Origin: Bradyrhizobium sp. Y36 | GTDB lineage: Bacteria; Pseudomonadota; Alphaproteobacteria; Rhizobiales; Xanthobacteraceae | DNA: 64,000 nt | NCBI RefSeq assembly: GCF_002531575.1 | Contig: NZ_NWTI01000016.1 | Location: 1 to 64,000 of the forward strand | Direction of reading: 5' to 3' | Shown: in pieces, positions 37,093-46,708 of the stretch | Layout: each line of letters opens with the position of its first letter | How positions within the stretch are numbered: the first letter of the stretch is position 1 | Position numbers and translations under genes: made by a program | Notes under the pieces: generated by a model | Database searches by the model: none | What the model was told of the DNA's origin: nothing | Seen by the model: only the letters and a program-made list of their open reading frames with translations

Positions 37093-37767
37093 ATGCGGAT
37101 CTTACTGGTCGAGGATGAAGCGGAAATGGCCGGCGCCCTGGCCTCGGCGCTGAAGCGCTACGACATGGTGGTGGACCATGCCCCGACTCTGGCCGAGGCG
37201 GAGGAGGCCATCTCGGCCGACGTTCATGCCGCCGTCCTGCTCGACCGCCAGCTTCCCGACGGCGATGGCCTCGCCCTGATCCCAAAGCTCCGCGCGCGCG
37301 CCGACGGCGTGCCGATCATCGTCCTGACTGCGCGCGGCGAGCTCGCTGACCGCATCGCCGGGCTCGACAGCGGTGCCGACGATTATTTGGCCAAGCCGTT
37401 TGCAGTCGAGGAACTGCTGGCGCGGCTGCGCGCCGTGCTGCGGCGGCCGGCGGGCCTCTCCCCCGACGTGATCCGCGCCGGCCGCCTCGCCTTCGACCTC
37501 AGTCATCGCGAGGCCAGCATCGACGGCGTGCCGTTCGAGCTGCCTCGCCGCGAGCTCTTGGTGCTCGAAGCGCTGGTCCGTCGCATGGGCCGGACCGTGC
37601 TGCGCTCGGCGCTGGAAGAGGCGGTCTACAATTTCGACGACGAGATCCAGTCCAACGCGCTCGACACGCATGTGTCGCGGCTGCGGCGGAAGCTCGCGGA
37701 CGCCGACGCCGGGATCGAGATCCACGGCATTCGCGGCGTCGGCTATCTCCTGAAGAAGCTGCCATGA
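37093..37767 (+). CDS. OmpR-family response regulator
   Basis: A 224-residue regulator: receiver (1-115) with acidic pair Glu7-Asp8, phosphoacceptor Asp51 and Lys101, and a winged-helix DNA-binding domain (about 130-222, with DTHVSRLRRKLADADAGIEIHGIRGVGYLL counted in two parts at 196-220). It resembles PmrA/QseB/TctD proteins. The stop overlaps the kinase start by 4 bases. Confidence 0.95.
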   Translation: MRILLVEDEAEMAGALASALKRYDMVVDHAPTLAEAEEAISADVHAAVLLDRQLPDGDGLALIPKLRARADGVPIIVLTARGELADRIAGLDSGADDYLAKPFAVEELLARLRAVLRRPAGLSPDVIRAGRLAFDLSHREASIDGVPFELPRRELLVLEALVRRMGRTVLRSALEEAVYNFDDEIQSNALDTHVSRLRRKLADADAGIEIHGIRGVGYLLKKLP

Positions 37768-39152
37768 GCGCGATCAGCATGCACGACGATCCCTATTGCC
37801 TGCGCTCGCGGCTGAGCTGGCGCCTGCTCGCGCTCCAGGCCGCGATCCTGGTCGCGCTGCTTGCCGTCGTCCTCGCCGGGCTTTGCGCCTCCGGCTTCGT
37901 GCTCGCAGAGCGCGACGAGGACCGCGTCATCGACGTGGTCCGGCGCGCGCTCACGCGCGAGCCGCAAGGTGGGCTGGCGTTGCGGCCGACGGCCGAGTTG
38001 CAGCAATTGCGCAGCGAGACGCCCGATCTCTGGTTCCTGGTCCGCGACCGGCAGGGCCGCGTCCTCAGCGAAGGCACCGTGCCGGGCGAGTTCGCCGCAA
38101 TCGGCAACGGCCTCGACCAGATCAGCCAGGCCCGGCTCGGCTGGCAGCTGTTCGAGGACGATCCCCGCAAGCCCGCGGCGCGGCTGAAGCGGGTCAACAC
38201 AGATGCCGGCAACGTGCAGGTCATCACGGCGACGCAAGGGCGGCTGACCGGCGCCAAGGCGCTGTTCATGACGTCGCTCGCGTTTCTCGGCATCGCCCTG
38301 CCCGGCCTGCTGCTGATGGGAACGGCGACGTTCATCGCAACGCCGATGATCGTGCGTCGCGCGTTCAGAGGGCTCGACACCGCGGCGGACGAGGCCCGGC
38401 GCATCGATATCCATCAGCGCGGCGCGCGGCTTCCGCTGGAGCGGATCCCGCTGGAGGTCATGCCGCTGGTGACCGCGATCAACGACGCGCTGGCGCGGCT
38501 CGACCAGGGCTATGCCCGCCACAAGCGCTTCGTCGCGGATGCCGCGCACGAATTGCGGACGCCGATCGCGATCCTGAACACGCGGCTGGAGTCACTGGCC
38601 GCCGGGCCGGACAAGACCCGTCTCATGGAGGATGCCGCGCGGCTGGCGACGCTCGCCGAACAATTGCTCGACATCCAGCGGCTCGACCGCTGCGGCCATC
38701 CCTTCACGCGTGTCAATCTCGTCGCGGTCGCGCAAAGCGTCGCCGCCGACCTCGCGCCGCTGGCGATTGCCGCCGGCTACGAGCTGGCGCTCGACGCGCC
38801 GGCGACACCGATCGAGACGATGGGCGATGCGGCGGCGCTGGAGCGCGCGCTGACCAACCTCGTGCAGAATGCGGTCCAGCACGGCCCGCGCCGCGGCACC
38901 ATCGCCATTCGTGTCGACCGCCCTGCGAGCATCGAAGTCACGGACGAGGGCACGGGCATTCCGGCCGAGCAGCGCGAGCAGATCTTCGAACCGTTCTACC
39001 GGCTGACGCCGCGCGATCGCGGTGCCGGCCTCGGCCTCAACATGGTGCGCGAGATCGTGCAGCTGCATGGCGGCCACGTTTCGGTCGCGGACGGACCGAA
39101 CGGGGGCGGCGCTTGCTTCCGGATGACGCTGCCGGAAGTGCGGCAGAGCTGA
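37764..39152 (+). CDS. membrane sensor histidine kinase
   Basis: A 462-residue PmrB/QseC-like kinase. Helix 1 (about 20-43), a periplasmic sensor (about 45-165), helix 2 (about 171-193), HAMP, then HisKA with His262 (AAHELRTPIAIL) and HATPase with the N-box (LVQNAVQHGP), DEGTGIP and GAGLGLNMV motifs. Partner of the upstream regulator by overlap. The nearby PmtA-like gene suggests a role in membrane-lipid or envelope adaptation, an inference from position only. Confidence 0.93.
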   Translation: MSAISMHDDPYCLRSRLSWRLLALQAAILVALLAVVLAGLCASGFVLAERDEDRVIDVVRRALTREPQGGLALRPTAELQQLRSETPDLWFLVRDRQGRVLSEGTVPGEFAAIGNGLDQISQARLGWQLFEDDPRKPAARLKRVNTDAGNVQVITATQGRLTGAKALFMTSLAFLGIALPGLLLMGTATFIATPMIVRRAFRGLDTAADEARRIDIHQRGARLPLERIPLEVMPLVTAINDALARLDQGYARHKRFVADAAHELRTPIAILNTRLESLAAGPDKTRLMEDAARLATLAEQLLDIQRLDRCGHPFTRVNLVAVAQSVAADLAPLAIAAGYELALDAPATPIETMGDAAALERALTNLVQNAVQHGPRRGTIAIRVDRPASIEVTDEGTGIPAEQREQIFEPFYRLTPRDRGAGLGLNMVREIVQLHGGHVSVADGPNGGGACFRMTLPEVRQS

Positions 39153-39258
39153 TTCAATTGGTATTTGCGCCCCGTAGCGCAATGCTGTCGCAATGCACTC
39201 CCGCGACACTGCATGCGCCGCACCTCCAATCGAGGTGCAACCAAGATCCGGAGTGCGC

Positions 39259-39954
39259 ATGCCCAACGACTTTCTTTCGTTCTTCCTGTCCTGGATGTCG
39301 TCCCCGCGGCGGGTCGGCGCGGTCGCACCATCGGGTGCGGCGCTCGCCGATCTCATCACGCGCGAGATCAGTGCAACGACGGGACCCATCCTCGAGCTCG
39401 GTCCCGGCACCGGCGCGTTCACCTACAAGCTGCTCAAACGCGGCGTCCGTCCGCAGGACCTCACGCTGATCGAATACGGCTCCGACTTCATGAAGCTGCT
39501 GCAGATGCGCTTTCCCGGCTCGCGCGTGCTGTGGATGGATGCAGGCCGGCTTGCGACCGAGCGGCTTTATGAGGGCGCGCCCGTCGGCGCGGTGGTGAGC
39601 GGCCTGCCGCTGCTGAACATGAGCAGGCGCAAGGTGATCTCGATCCTCAGCGGAGCGTTCAGCTATGTCCGCCCCGGCGGCGCCTTCTACCAGTTCACCT
39701 ATGGCATGAGCTGCCCGGTGCCGCGGCCCGTGCTAGACCGGCTGGGCCTGCGCGCAAAGCTCCTGGACCGCACCTTGCTCAACGTGCCGCCCGCCGCCGT
39801 CTACAGGCTGACGCGGCGGCCACAGATGAAGCTGATCACGGGATCGGTTGCGCCGCTGTCCTCAATAGCAGCCAAGTCCGGACAGATTCAGTTGACACAG
39901 AACGTAAAGGGCCCAAGCCAGCCTAGTTTGACAAAACACTACCCGTTAAAGTAA
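39259..39954 (+). CDS. PmtA-like phospholipid N-methyltransferase, unusual C-terminus
   Basis: A 231-residue SAM-dependent methyltransferase. The start FFLSWMSSPRRVGAVAPSG and the SAM motif ILELGPGTGAFTYKLLKRG match the rhizobial PmtA family, which methylates phosphatidylethanolamine on the way to phosphatidylcholine; relatives with the same fold may modify other lipids. The family part ends near residue 193 (VYRLTRRP). The last 38 residues (from MKLITGSVAP) have no family pattern and lie in DNA of lower GC, so the natural 3' end appears to have been replaced by incoming DNA. GGAG is 7 bases before the start. Confidence 0.8.
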   Translation: MPNDFLSFFLSWMSSPRRVGAVAPSGAALADLITREISATTGPILELGPGTGAFTYKLLKRGVRPQDLTLIEYGSDFMKLLQMRFPGSRVLWMDAGRLATERLYEGAPVGAVVSGLPLLNMSRRKVISILSGAFSYVRPGGAFYQFTYGMSCPVPRPVLDRLGLRAKLLDRTLLNVPPAAVYRLTRRPQMKLITGSVAPLSSIAAKSGQIQLTQNVKGPSQPSLTKHYPLK

Positions 39955-40023
39955 CATTTTAAGGTTGAAGTGATTCGCTACGATCCCCCGTTCGTGCGTC
40001 GAGCGCGACAGATGGAGGGGATC

Positions 40024-40158
40024 ATGGATACAGCGGTCTGGGCCTTCGCCGGAGCATTTACGCTGGCTGCGCTGGCGTTGCTCGTGAAACGGAAAATCAA
40101 AATTTCGCTGAACTGGAAGGGTCTAGTGATTGAGATCGGCGGGCCCTCCAAGGTCTAG
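40024..40158 (+). CDS. 44-residue single-helix membrane protein
   Basis: A tiny protein: one membrane helix (about 4-21, AVWAFAGAFTLAALALLV), then a basic hinge (KRKIKI) and a short amphipathic end. The start at 40024 is set by GGAGGGGATC directly before it. The last 36 bases overlap the 3' end of the convergent DUF3800 gene. Family not recognised. Coding status rests on the strong ribosome site and helix. Confidence 0.5.
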   Translation: MDTAVWAFAGAFTLAALALLVKRKIKISLNWKGLVIEIGGPSKV

Positions 40159-41115
40159 TCTCAATTGCTGCCCCGCTCCGCTTGAGCCTCCCGCGCTCGA
40201 AAAGTCGATTGCGCTATATCGAGATCGTAGATCCTCGATTCGATCACCAAGTTTTTTGCCAAGGAGTTCGTACGAGTTGAATTTGGCAGGGTCGCACTCG
40301 TACGACTTCACTTTGCCCAAGAGAGAACACACCCAGTCCGCAGCCTGTATTCCCAGCGACCAGTGACTCTGGACGTGGAACATCGGCTCCTTTAGGTAGT
40401 CGAAGTATCTCTCCCTAACGATTATTTCCTGCGAATATTCTTGCCTGGTCTGCAACTCTGCTAGGGCATGTACTGGTTGCCTGTTCTGTTTTGCGCGAAT
40501 TCGCGCGATCGTTTCATCATCCTCTGGATGATGATCAAAGATCATCTTTATTTGCGATTTCCGCGCCGCGGCTTCACTGTGCGCCACACGCAACGCCCGA
40601 GGGATGAGGTTGACGTGAAGCGTGCGAGGACGCCCCCTGTTCCGAGGACGCGCGAAATATCCCTCCTTCTCGATGCCTGAAAAGAAGATCTCGCCGTTGA
40701 ATTGCTCGATCAATGAGAGGAATTTCTTTGCTCGCCGAATTACCTCTCGTTTTCTTGCCCCAGAGTGGTTGCTGGAGTTGAGATAGGAGCCCGAGAAAAA
40801 TTCGGTCCCACCAACTTCTTCGGACCTTGAATAAAGCCGGTGACGCTGCTGCGAAAACAATAAGGCAAACTCGTCGAACGAAACGCGCTTGTCTGGATTG
40901 AGCACAGCGTTGTGTTTGGCAAACGCAATGTTTCTGGTGCCGATCATTCTAAGCCGGGTAAAGTGATCACAGAATTCCTTGTAGTAGCCGGCAGGAATCA
41001 GAAAACCGCCATAGCCGCAGATCGGTCGCCAGCTGCCGTAGCTCTCAACCGCCCCGCCGCTTGAATCGAATTTGGCGGAAAAATCGCCGAACTCGTCGAC
41101 AAAACAAAGCCACAT
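40123..41115 (-). CDS. DUF3800 protein, putative RNase H-like nuclease
   Basis: A 330-residue protein of the DUF3800 family, often found in phages, islands and defence regions and predicted to have an RNase H-like fold. Acidic motifs are visible: FVDEFGDF near the start, IFDHHPEDDE in the middle (about 203-212), and IQAADWVCSLLG near 275-286. GC content is about 50%, well below the window average, and codon use differs, so it is probably acquired. The start at 41115 lies only about 15 bases after the U-run of a small-RNA terminator; the alternative TTG at 41140 would be inside that U-run. No promoter is visible between. Confidence 0.8.
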   Translation of the reverse strand: MWLCFVDEFGDFSAKFDSSGGAVESYGSWRPICGYGGFLIPAGYYKEFCDHFTRLRMIGTRNIAFAKHNAVLNPDKRVSFDEFALLFSQQRHRLYSRSEEVGGTEFFSGSYLNSSNHSGARKREVIRRAKKFLSLIEQFNGEIFFSGIEKEGYFARPRNRGRPRTLHVNLIPRALRVAHSEAAARKSQIKMIFDHHPEDDETIARIRAKQNRQPVHALAELQTRQEYSQEIIVRERYFDYLKEPMFHVQSHWSLGIQAADWVCSLLGKVKSYECDPAKFNSYELLGKKLGDRIEDLRSRYSAIDFSSAGGSSGAGQQLRLDLGGPADLNH

Positions 41116-41131
41116 CTGATGATCGCAATCC

Positions 41132-41218
41132 AAAAAGTACAAAGCCCGCGCGGAGCGCGGGCTTTGAATTGAATGCAGAGCCCAAGGGCCTGCAATCCTA
41201 TCGGGCGAAAACGCTCAA
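41132..41218 (-). ncRNA. putative small RNA, copy 1 of a tandem pair
   Basis: A predicted 87-nt RNA on the minus strand with three hairpins: a 5' stem GAGCG-UUUU-CGCCC (41203-41216, one mismatch), a middle stem UGCAG/CUGCA plus GCCC/GGGC with a single bulge (41174-41194), and an intrinsic terminator with a 10-bp or longer stem AAAGCCCGCG... (41141-41165) and a U-rich tail (41132-41136). It is a paralogue of 41333-41418, offset by exactly 200 bp. No start codon with a ribosome site is present. Confidence 0.75.
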
Positions 41219-41225
41219 TGGTGCA

Positions 41226-41253
41226 ACCGTACGTGGCCGAAAAGGGAAGTCAA
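41226..41253 (-). promoter_or_regulatory. promoter of small RNA copy 1
   Basis: TTGACT (41248-41253), 16-bp spacer, TACGGT (41226-41231), then 7 bases to the first conserved RNA base. The spacing is identical to that of copy 2, although the spacer sequence is not conserved. Confidence 0.6.
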
Positions 41254-41332
41254 GAACTATGTCGACATTGTGAACAGCTTACCTCTAAGGCGCGTTCACA
41301 TCATCCCCGGCAGCGCATAAATTAACACGAAG

Positions 41333-41418
41333 AAAAATACAAAGCCCGCGCGAGGCGGGCTTTGAATTAGCTGCAGCGCCTTAGCGGCCTGCCAGCCACA
41401 TCGAGCGAAAACGCTCAA
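41333..41418 (-). ncRNA. putative small RNA, copy 2 of a tandem pair
   Basis: A predicted 86-nt RNA with the same layout: perfect 5' stem GAGCG-UUUU-CGCUC (41403-41416), middle stem GCAG/CUGC plus GGCC/GGC with a bulge at the same place (41373-41392), and a terminator stem AAAGCCCGC/GCGGGCUUU (41341-41363) followed by a U-run (41333-41337). The sequence differs from copy 1 in the middle stem yet keeps pairing. It begins about 70 bases after the pyrG stop. Confidence 0.78.
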
Positions 41419-41425
41419 CCCCCTA

Positions 41426-41453
41426 ACATTAGCGATTCTTCACAGAGAGTCAA
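41426..41453 (-). promoter_or_regulatory. promoter of small RNA copy 2
   Basis: TTGACT (41448-41453), 16-bp spacer, TAATGT (41426-41431), then TAGGGGG before the RNA. Good match to a sigma-70 promoter; independent of pyrG. Confidence 0.65.
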
Positions 41454-41489
41454 GACCACATAATGGTAAAATAACACCAGAATCGCGAC

Positions 41490-43121
<1,632 letters not shown>

Positions 43122-43287
43122 GGGACTTAACCTCTAATCCCTCGAATTCGATTCGCCAAAGCGATTCGTATTCCGCCCCAAAGATTTTGCGGGCCTGTGG
43201 GTGAGCCAAAACGAAGAGTGGTGACAGTGCCTTGATGGGGATTTTTGATGCAGGACGGTAGCTGCCGCCCCGCATGGCCCCCCTGCT

Positions 43288-43674
43288 TTATTGCGAGCGT
43301 GGCACCTGCGGGCCGGTCGGGGCCGGCGCCTGCTGCTGCTCGTCGGCCTTCTTCAGCGAATCCAGGATGCCGCCCGAGGTCGGCGGCGCGACCGGCGATC
43401 CGCCGGCCGGCTGGCCCTGCGACGCCGGCGTGCCGATGATCGGCGAGGGCGCGCGGCTGTAGCCGGCGTGCCAGGACAGGAACATGCTGGTGAGGAAGAA
43501 GCCCGCAGCCAGGATCGCGGTGGTCCGCGTCAACAGATTCGCTGTGCCGCGGCTGGACATGAAGCCCGCACCGCCGCCCATGCCGAGGCCGCCGCCTTCC
43601 GACTTCTGGAGCAGGACGGCGCCGATCATCACGGCGACGATCATGAGGTGGATGACGATGACAACGGTCTGCAT
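43288..43674 (-). CDS. secG: preprotein translocase subunit SecG
   Basis: A 128-residue Sec translocon subunit with two membrane helices (about 1-22 and 50-70) and the conserved loop KSEGGGLGMGGGAGFMSSRGTANLL between, counted here in two parts (24-48). The Pro/Ala/Gln-rich tail after 75 is longer than in E. coli and typical for alphaproteobacteria. It lies between tpiA and pyrG. Confidence 0.95.
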   Translation of the reverse strand: MQTVVIVIHLMIVAVMIGAVLLQKSEGGGLGMGGGAGFMSSRGTANLLTRTTAILAAGFFLTSMFLSWHAGYSRAPSPIIGTPASQGQPAGGSPVAPPTSGGILDSLKKADEQQQAPAPTGPQVPRSQ

Positions 43675-43757
43675 AATGCCCTTCCGTCACAAGCGGACAG
43701 CGCCTGACGGCGGCCGATCGCGCTTCGCGGGTTTTCCTGAAGTTGCGCGGTGTTACA

Positions 43758-43788
43758 CGATCGGAGGGGGTATTGCCACCCCCGATCG
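43758..43788 (-). terminator. hairpin after tpiA
   Basis: ACCCCC...CGATCG pairs with CGATCGG...GGGGGT (43758-43788) with a 1-base bulge and 6-base loop, about 25 bases after the tpiA stop. No clear U-run, so partial termination at most. Confidence 0.45.
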
Positions 43789-43813
43789 GTCCCGAACCAA
43801 AGCTTTGGATGAG

Positions 43814-44569
43814 CTAGGGGCACCCCTTCGCGATCGCAAGGAAGTCGGCCGCTTTCAGGCTGGCGCCGCCGACCAGGGCGCCGTTGACGTTCTCGACTGC
43901 CATCAGCTCGGCCGCATTCGACGGCTTGACCGAGCCGCCATAGAGGATGCGCATCCTGGCGCCATCGGCCTTGAACCGCGAGGTCATGAGTTCCCGGATA
44001 AACCCATGAATCTGCTCGACATCCTGGGCGGTCGGGGTCAGGCCGGTGCCGATCGCCCAGACCGGCTCATAGGCCACGGTCAGGTTGGCGGCGGTCGAGC
44101 CATCAGGCAGCGAGCCGGCAAGCTGCCCGCGCAGGATGTCCAGGGTCTGGCCGGCGTCGCGCTGGGCTTGGGTCTCGCCGATGCAGACGATCGCTATCGC
44201 CCCGGCGCGCCAGGCGGCTTCGGCCTTCTGGCGGATCAGGGCGTCGCCCTCGCCGTGATCGGCGCGGCGCTCGGAATGGCCGACGATGATGGCGCTCGCG
44301 CCCGCGTCCACCAGCATTTCCGCCGCGATATCGCCGGTATGGGCGCCGGAGGCCTTGGGATGGCAATCCTGGGCTCCCACCGCGACCTTTTTGCCGCGCG
44401 CCTTGTCGGCAAAGGCCGCGATCAGGGTCGCCGGCGGGCAGACCAACAGATCGGCCTTGGCGGCCACATCTGCCGCGCCGCTGAGCATGGCGTCGAATTC
44501 GGCAGTCGAGCCCTTCAGCCCGTTCATTTTCCAATTGCCGGCGATCAGGGGGCGGATGGCGTCGGTCAT
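43814..44569 (-). CDS. tpiA: triosephosphate isomerase
   Basis: A 251-residue TIM barrel that interconverts glyceraldehyde-3-phosphate and dihydroxyacetone phosphate. Substrate Lys in GNWKMNG, catalytic His in GHSERR, catalytic Glu in AYEPVWAIGTG and the phosphate loop (YGGSVKPSNA, ALVGGASL) are present. The start at 44569 is the family start. Divergent from ppiD. Confidence 0.97.
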   Translation of the reverse strand: MTDAIRPLIAGNWKMNGLKGSTAEFDAMLSGAADVAAKADLLVCPPATLIAAFADKARGKKVAVGAQDCHPKASGAHTGDIAAEMLVDAGASAIIVGHSERRADHGEGDALIRQKAEAAWRAGAIAIVCIGETQAQRDAGQTLDILRGQLAGSLPDGSTAANLTVAYEPVWAIGTGLTPTAQDVEQIHGFIRELMTSRFKADGARMRILYGGSVKPSNAAELMAVENVNGALVGGASLKAADFLAIAKGCP

Positions 44570-44792
44570 GTCAATTTCCAGCAAAATGAGGTTTGCGCAT
44601 GCGCTAGCAGAGGACCTGTTGCAGTTCCAGAGACCAGAGGCTTTTAACCGCAGCTTCCAGCGGTCGCCTGACCCGAGGTTGCGGGGGGAAAGCCGCCACT
44701 TTATGATGATCTTTCAATTTGGTGAGGCGCTTCTGCGGAATCTGCATTAAGACGCGCTCCCGTTCCCCTCCTGCTCAAACAAGTTGGACCAA

Positions 44793-46694
44793 ATGCTTCG
44801 AGGAATGCGCAAGGCCTCATCAAACTGGGTCGGCAAGACCATTATGGCGATCGTGATGGGCGTGCTGATCGTCAGTTTCGGCATTTGGGGAATCGCCGAC
44901 ATCTTCAAGGGCTTCGGGCAGTCCACGGTGGCCAAAATCGGCAGCACCGAGATTTCGCTGAACGAGTTCCGTCAGATCTACACCGACCGCCTGCAACAGA
45001 TCAGCCGCCAGTTCGGTCGCCCCCTCACGCCCGACCAGGCGCGGGCCTTCGGCCTTGACCGCCAGGTGCTGCAGCAGACCATCGCGGAAGCCGCCCTCGA
45101 CGAGGAGGCGCGCCGGCTCGGGCTCGGCCAGTCCGACGACCAGATCCGCCAGGTCATCATGAACGACCCCAACTTCAAGGGCGTCGGCGGCAATTTCGAT
45201 GCGAACCGCTTCCAGGCCATGATCCGCAATTTCGGCTATACCGAGCAGCGCTACGTCGCCGAGCAGCGCAAGGTGTCGCTGCGCCGGCAGATCACCGGCA
45301 CGATCGGCGCCGGCCTCGAGCCGCCGAAAACCATGCTCGACGTGCTGACGCGCTTCCAGAACGAGCAGCGCACCATCGAATTCGTCAGGCTCGATGCCGC
45401 CCAGGCAGGCCAGATCGACGCGCCCTCGCCCGAAGCGCTCGCGGCCTATTTCGAGGATCACAAGGTCCAGTTCCGCGCGCCTGAATATCGCAAAATCTCC
45501 TTCGTCGTGGTCTCGCCCGAAGAGATCGGCAAGTGGAGCGAGGTGTCCGACGAGGACGCCAAGAAGGTGTTCGAGCAGCGCAAGGACCGGCTCGGCACAC
45601 CGGAGAAGCGCCAGATCCAGCAGATCGTCTTCCCCAACGCCGCTGAAGCGCAGGCCGCCCGGGAGCGTCTCGTCGGCGGCATGTCGTTCGCGGACCTCGG
45701 CAAGGAGCGCGGGCTGAGCGCCTCCGATATCGACCTCGGCCTCGTCACCAAGTCTTCGCTGGATGCTGCGGTCGGCGACGCCGCCTTCGCGCTTCCCGCC
45801 GGCGAGATCAGCCAGCCGATCCAGGGCGCGCTCGGCACGTCCATCGTCAAGGTCGACAAGATCGAGCCGGGCGCCGAGGCCGACTATGCGAAGCTTGCCG
45901 GCGACATCAAGCGCGAGCTCGCCACCGAGCGTGCGCGCGTCAAGGTCAACGACCTCCGCGACAAGATGGAAGACGAGCGCGGCGGCGGCGCCAGCGTGAT
46001 CGACGCGGCGCAGAAGCTCGGCCTCACCGCCGTGACCATCGACGCCGTCGACCGCTCCGGCCGCGCCCCGAACGGCCAGCCGGTCGCCAACATTCCGCAG
46101 GGCCTGGACGTGGTCTCGCAGGCCTTCAACACCGATGTCGGCGTCGACAACGACTCGATCTCGTTCAAGGGCGGCTACGTCTGGTACGACGTGCTCGCCA
46201 TCACGCCCTCGCGCGACCGCAATCTCGACGAAGTCCGCGACCAGGTCGAGGCGCGCTGGCGCCAGGACCAGATCGCGACCAAGCTGAAGGCCAAGGCGAC
46301 CGAGATGGTGCAGAAGCTCGAAGCGGGCGGCAAGCTCGCCGACGAAGCCGCAGCGATCGGCGCCAAGGTCGAGACCGCAAACGGCTTCAAGCGCGACGAC
46401 ACGCCGGCCAGCGTGCCCGCGGCGGTCGTGTCGGCCACCTTCCGCGTCGCCAAGGACGGTGTCGGCCAGACACCGGTGACCGGCGGCACCGATGTGATCG
46501 TCTACCGCGTCACCGACATCGTCGAGCCCCCGGTCGATGCCGCCTCCGACGCGGTCAAGAAGCTGAAGGAGAGCCTCGACCGTGCCCAGACCGAGGAGCA
46601 GGTTGCTTCCTACGTCAACAAGCTTGAAACCGACATCGGGACCACCATTAATCAGGCCGCCTTCGCGCAGGTGACCGGCGCGAACCAGCAGTAG
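44793..46694 (+). CDS. ppiD: PpiD-like periplasmic folding factor (SurA-type prolyl isomerase)
   Basis: A 633-residue membrane-anchored chaperone. A short cytoplasmic start, one helix (about 14-36, IMAIVMGVLIVSFGIWGIAD), a SurA-like N-terminal chaperone domain (about 45-185) and a parvulin-type domain (about 265-365) followed by a long C-terminal part. It helps outer-membrane proteins fold. The ATG at 44793 gives the family start (MLRGMRKASSNWVGKT); a TTG three codons upstream is less likely. First gene of a ppiD-trpD-trpC-moaC transcript, gap 14 bases. Confidence 0.92.
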   Translation: MLRGMRKASSNWVGKTIMAIVMGVLIVSFGIWGIADIFKGFGQSTVAKIGSTEISLNEFRQIYTDRLQQISRQFGRPLTPDQARAFGLDRQVLQQTIAEAALDEEARRLGLGQSDDQIRQVIMNDPNFKGVGGNFDANRFQAMIRNFGYTEQRYVAEQRKVSLRRQITGTIGAGLEPPKTMLDVLTRFQNEQRTIEFVRLDAAQAGQIDAPSPEALAAYFEDHKVQFRAPEYRKISFVVVSPEEIGKWSEVSDEDAKKVFEQRKDRLGTPEKRQIQQIVFPNAAEAQAARERLVGGMSFADLGKERGLSASDIDLGLVTKSSLDAAVGDAAFALPAGEISQPIQGALGTSIVKVDKIEPGAEADYAKLAGDIKRELATERARVKVNDLRDKMEDERGGGASVIDAAQKLGLTAVTIDAVDRSGRAPNGQPVANIPQGLDVVSQAFNTDVGVDNDSISFKGGYVWYDVLAITPSRDRNLDEVRDQVEARWRQDQIATKLKAKATEMVQKLEAGGKLADEAAAIGAKVETANGFKRDDTPASVPAAVVSATFRVAKDGVGQTPVTGGTDVIVYRVTDIVEPPVDAASDAVKKLKESLDRAQTEEQVASYVNKLETDIGTTINQAAFAQVTGANQQ

Positions 46695-46708
46695 GTTGAA
46701 AGCACGCG

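Noticed and set aside
41140..41142. TTG as the DUF3800 start
   Set aside because: It lies inside the U-rich tail of the small-RNA terminator and would add nine residues without family support; ATG at 41115 is preferred.
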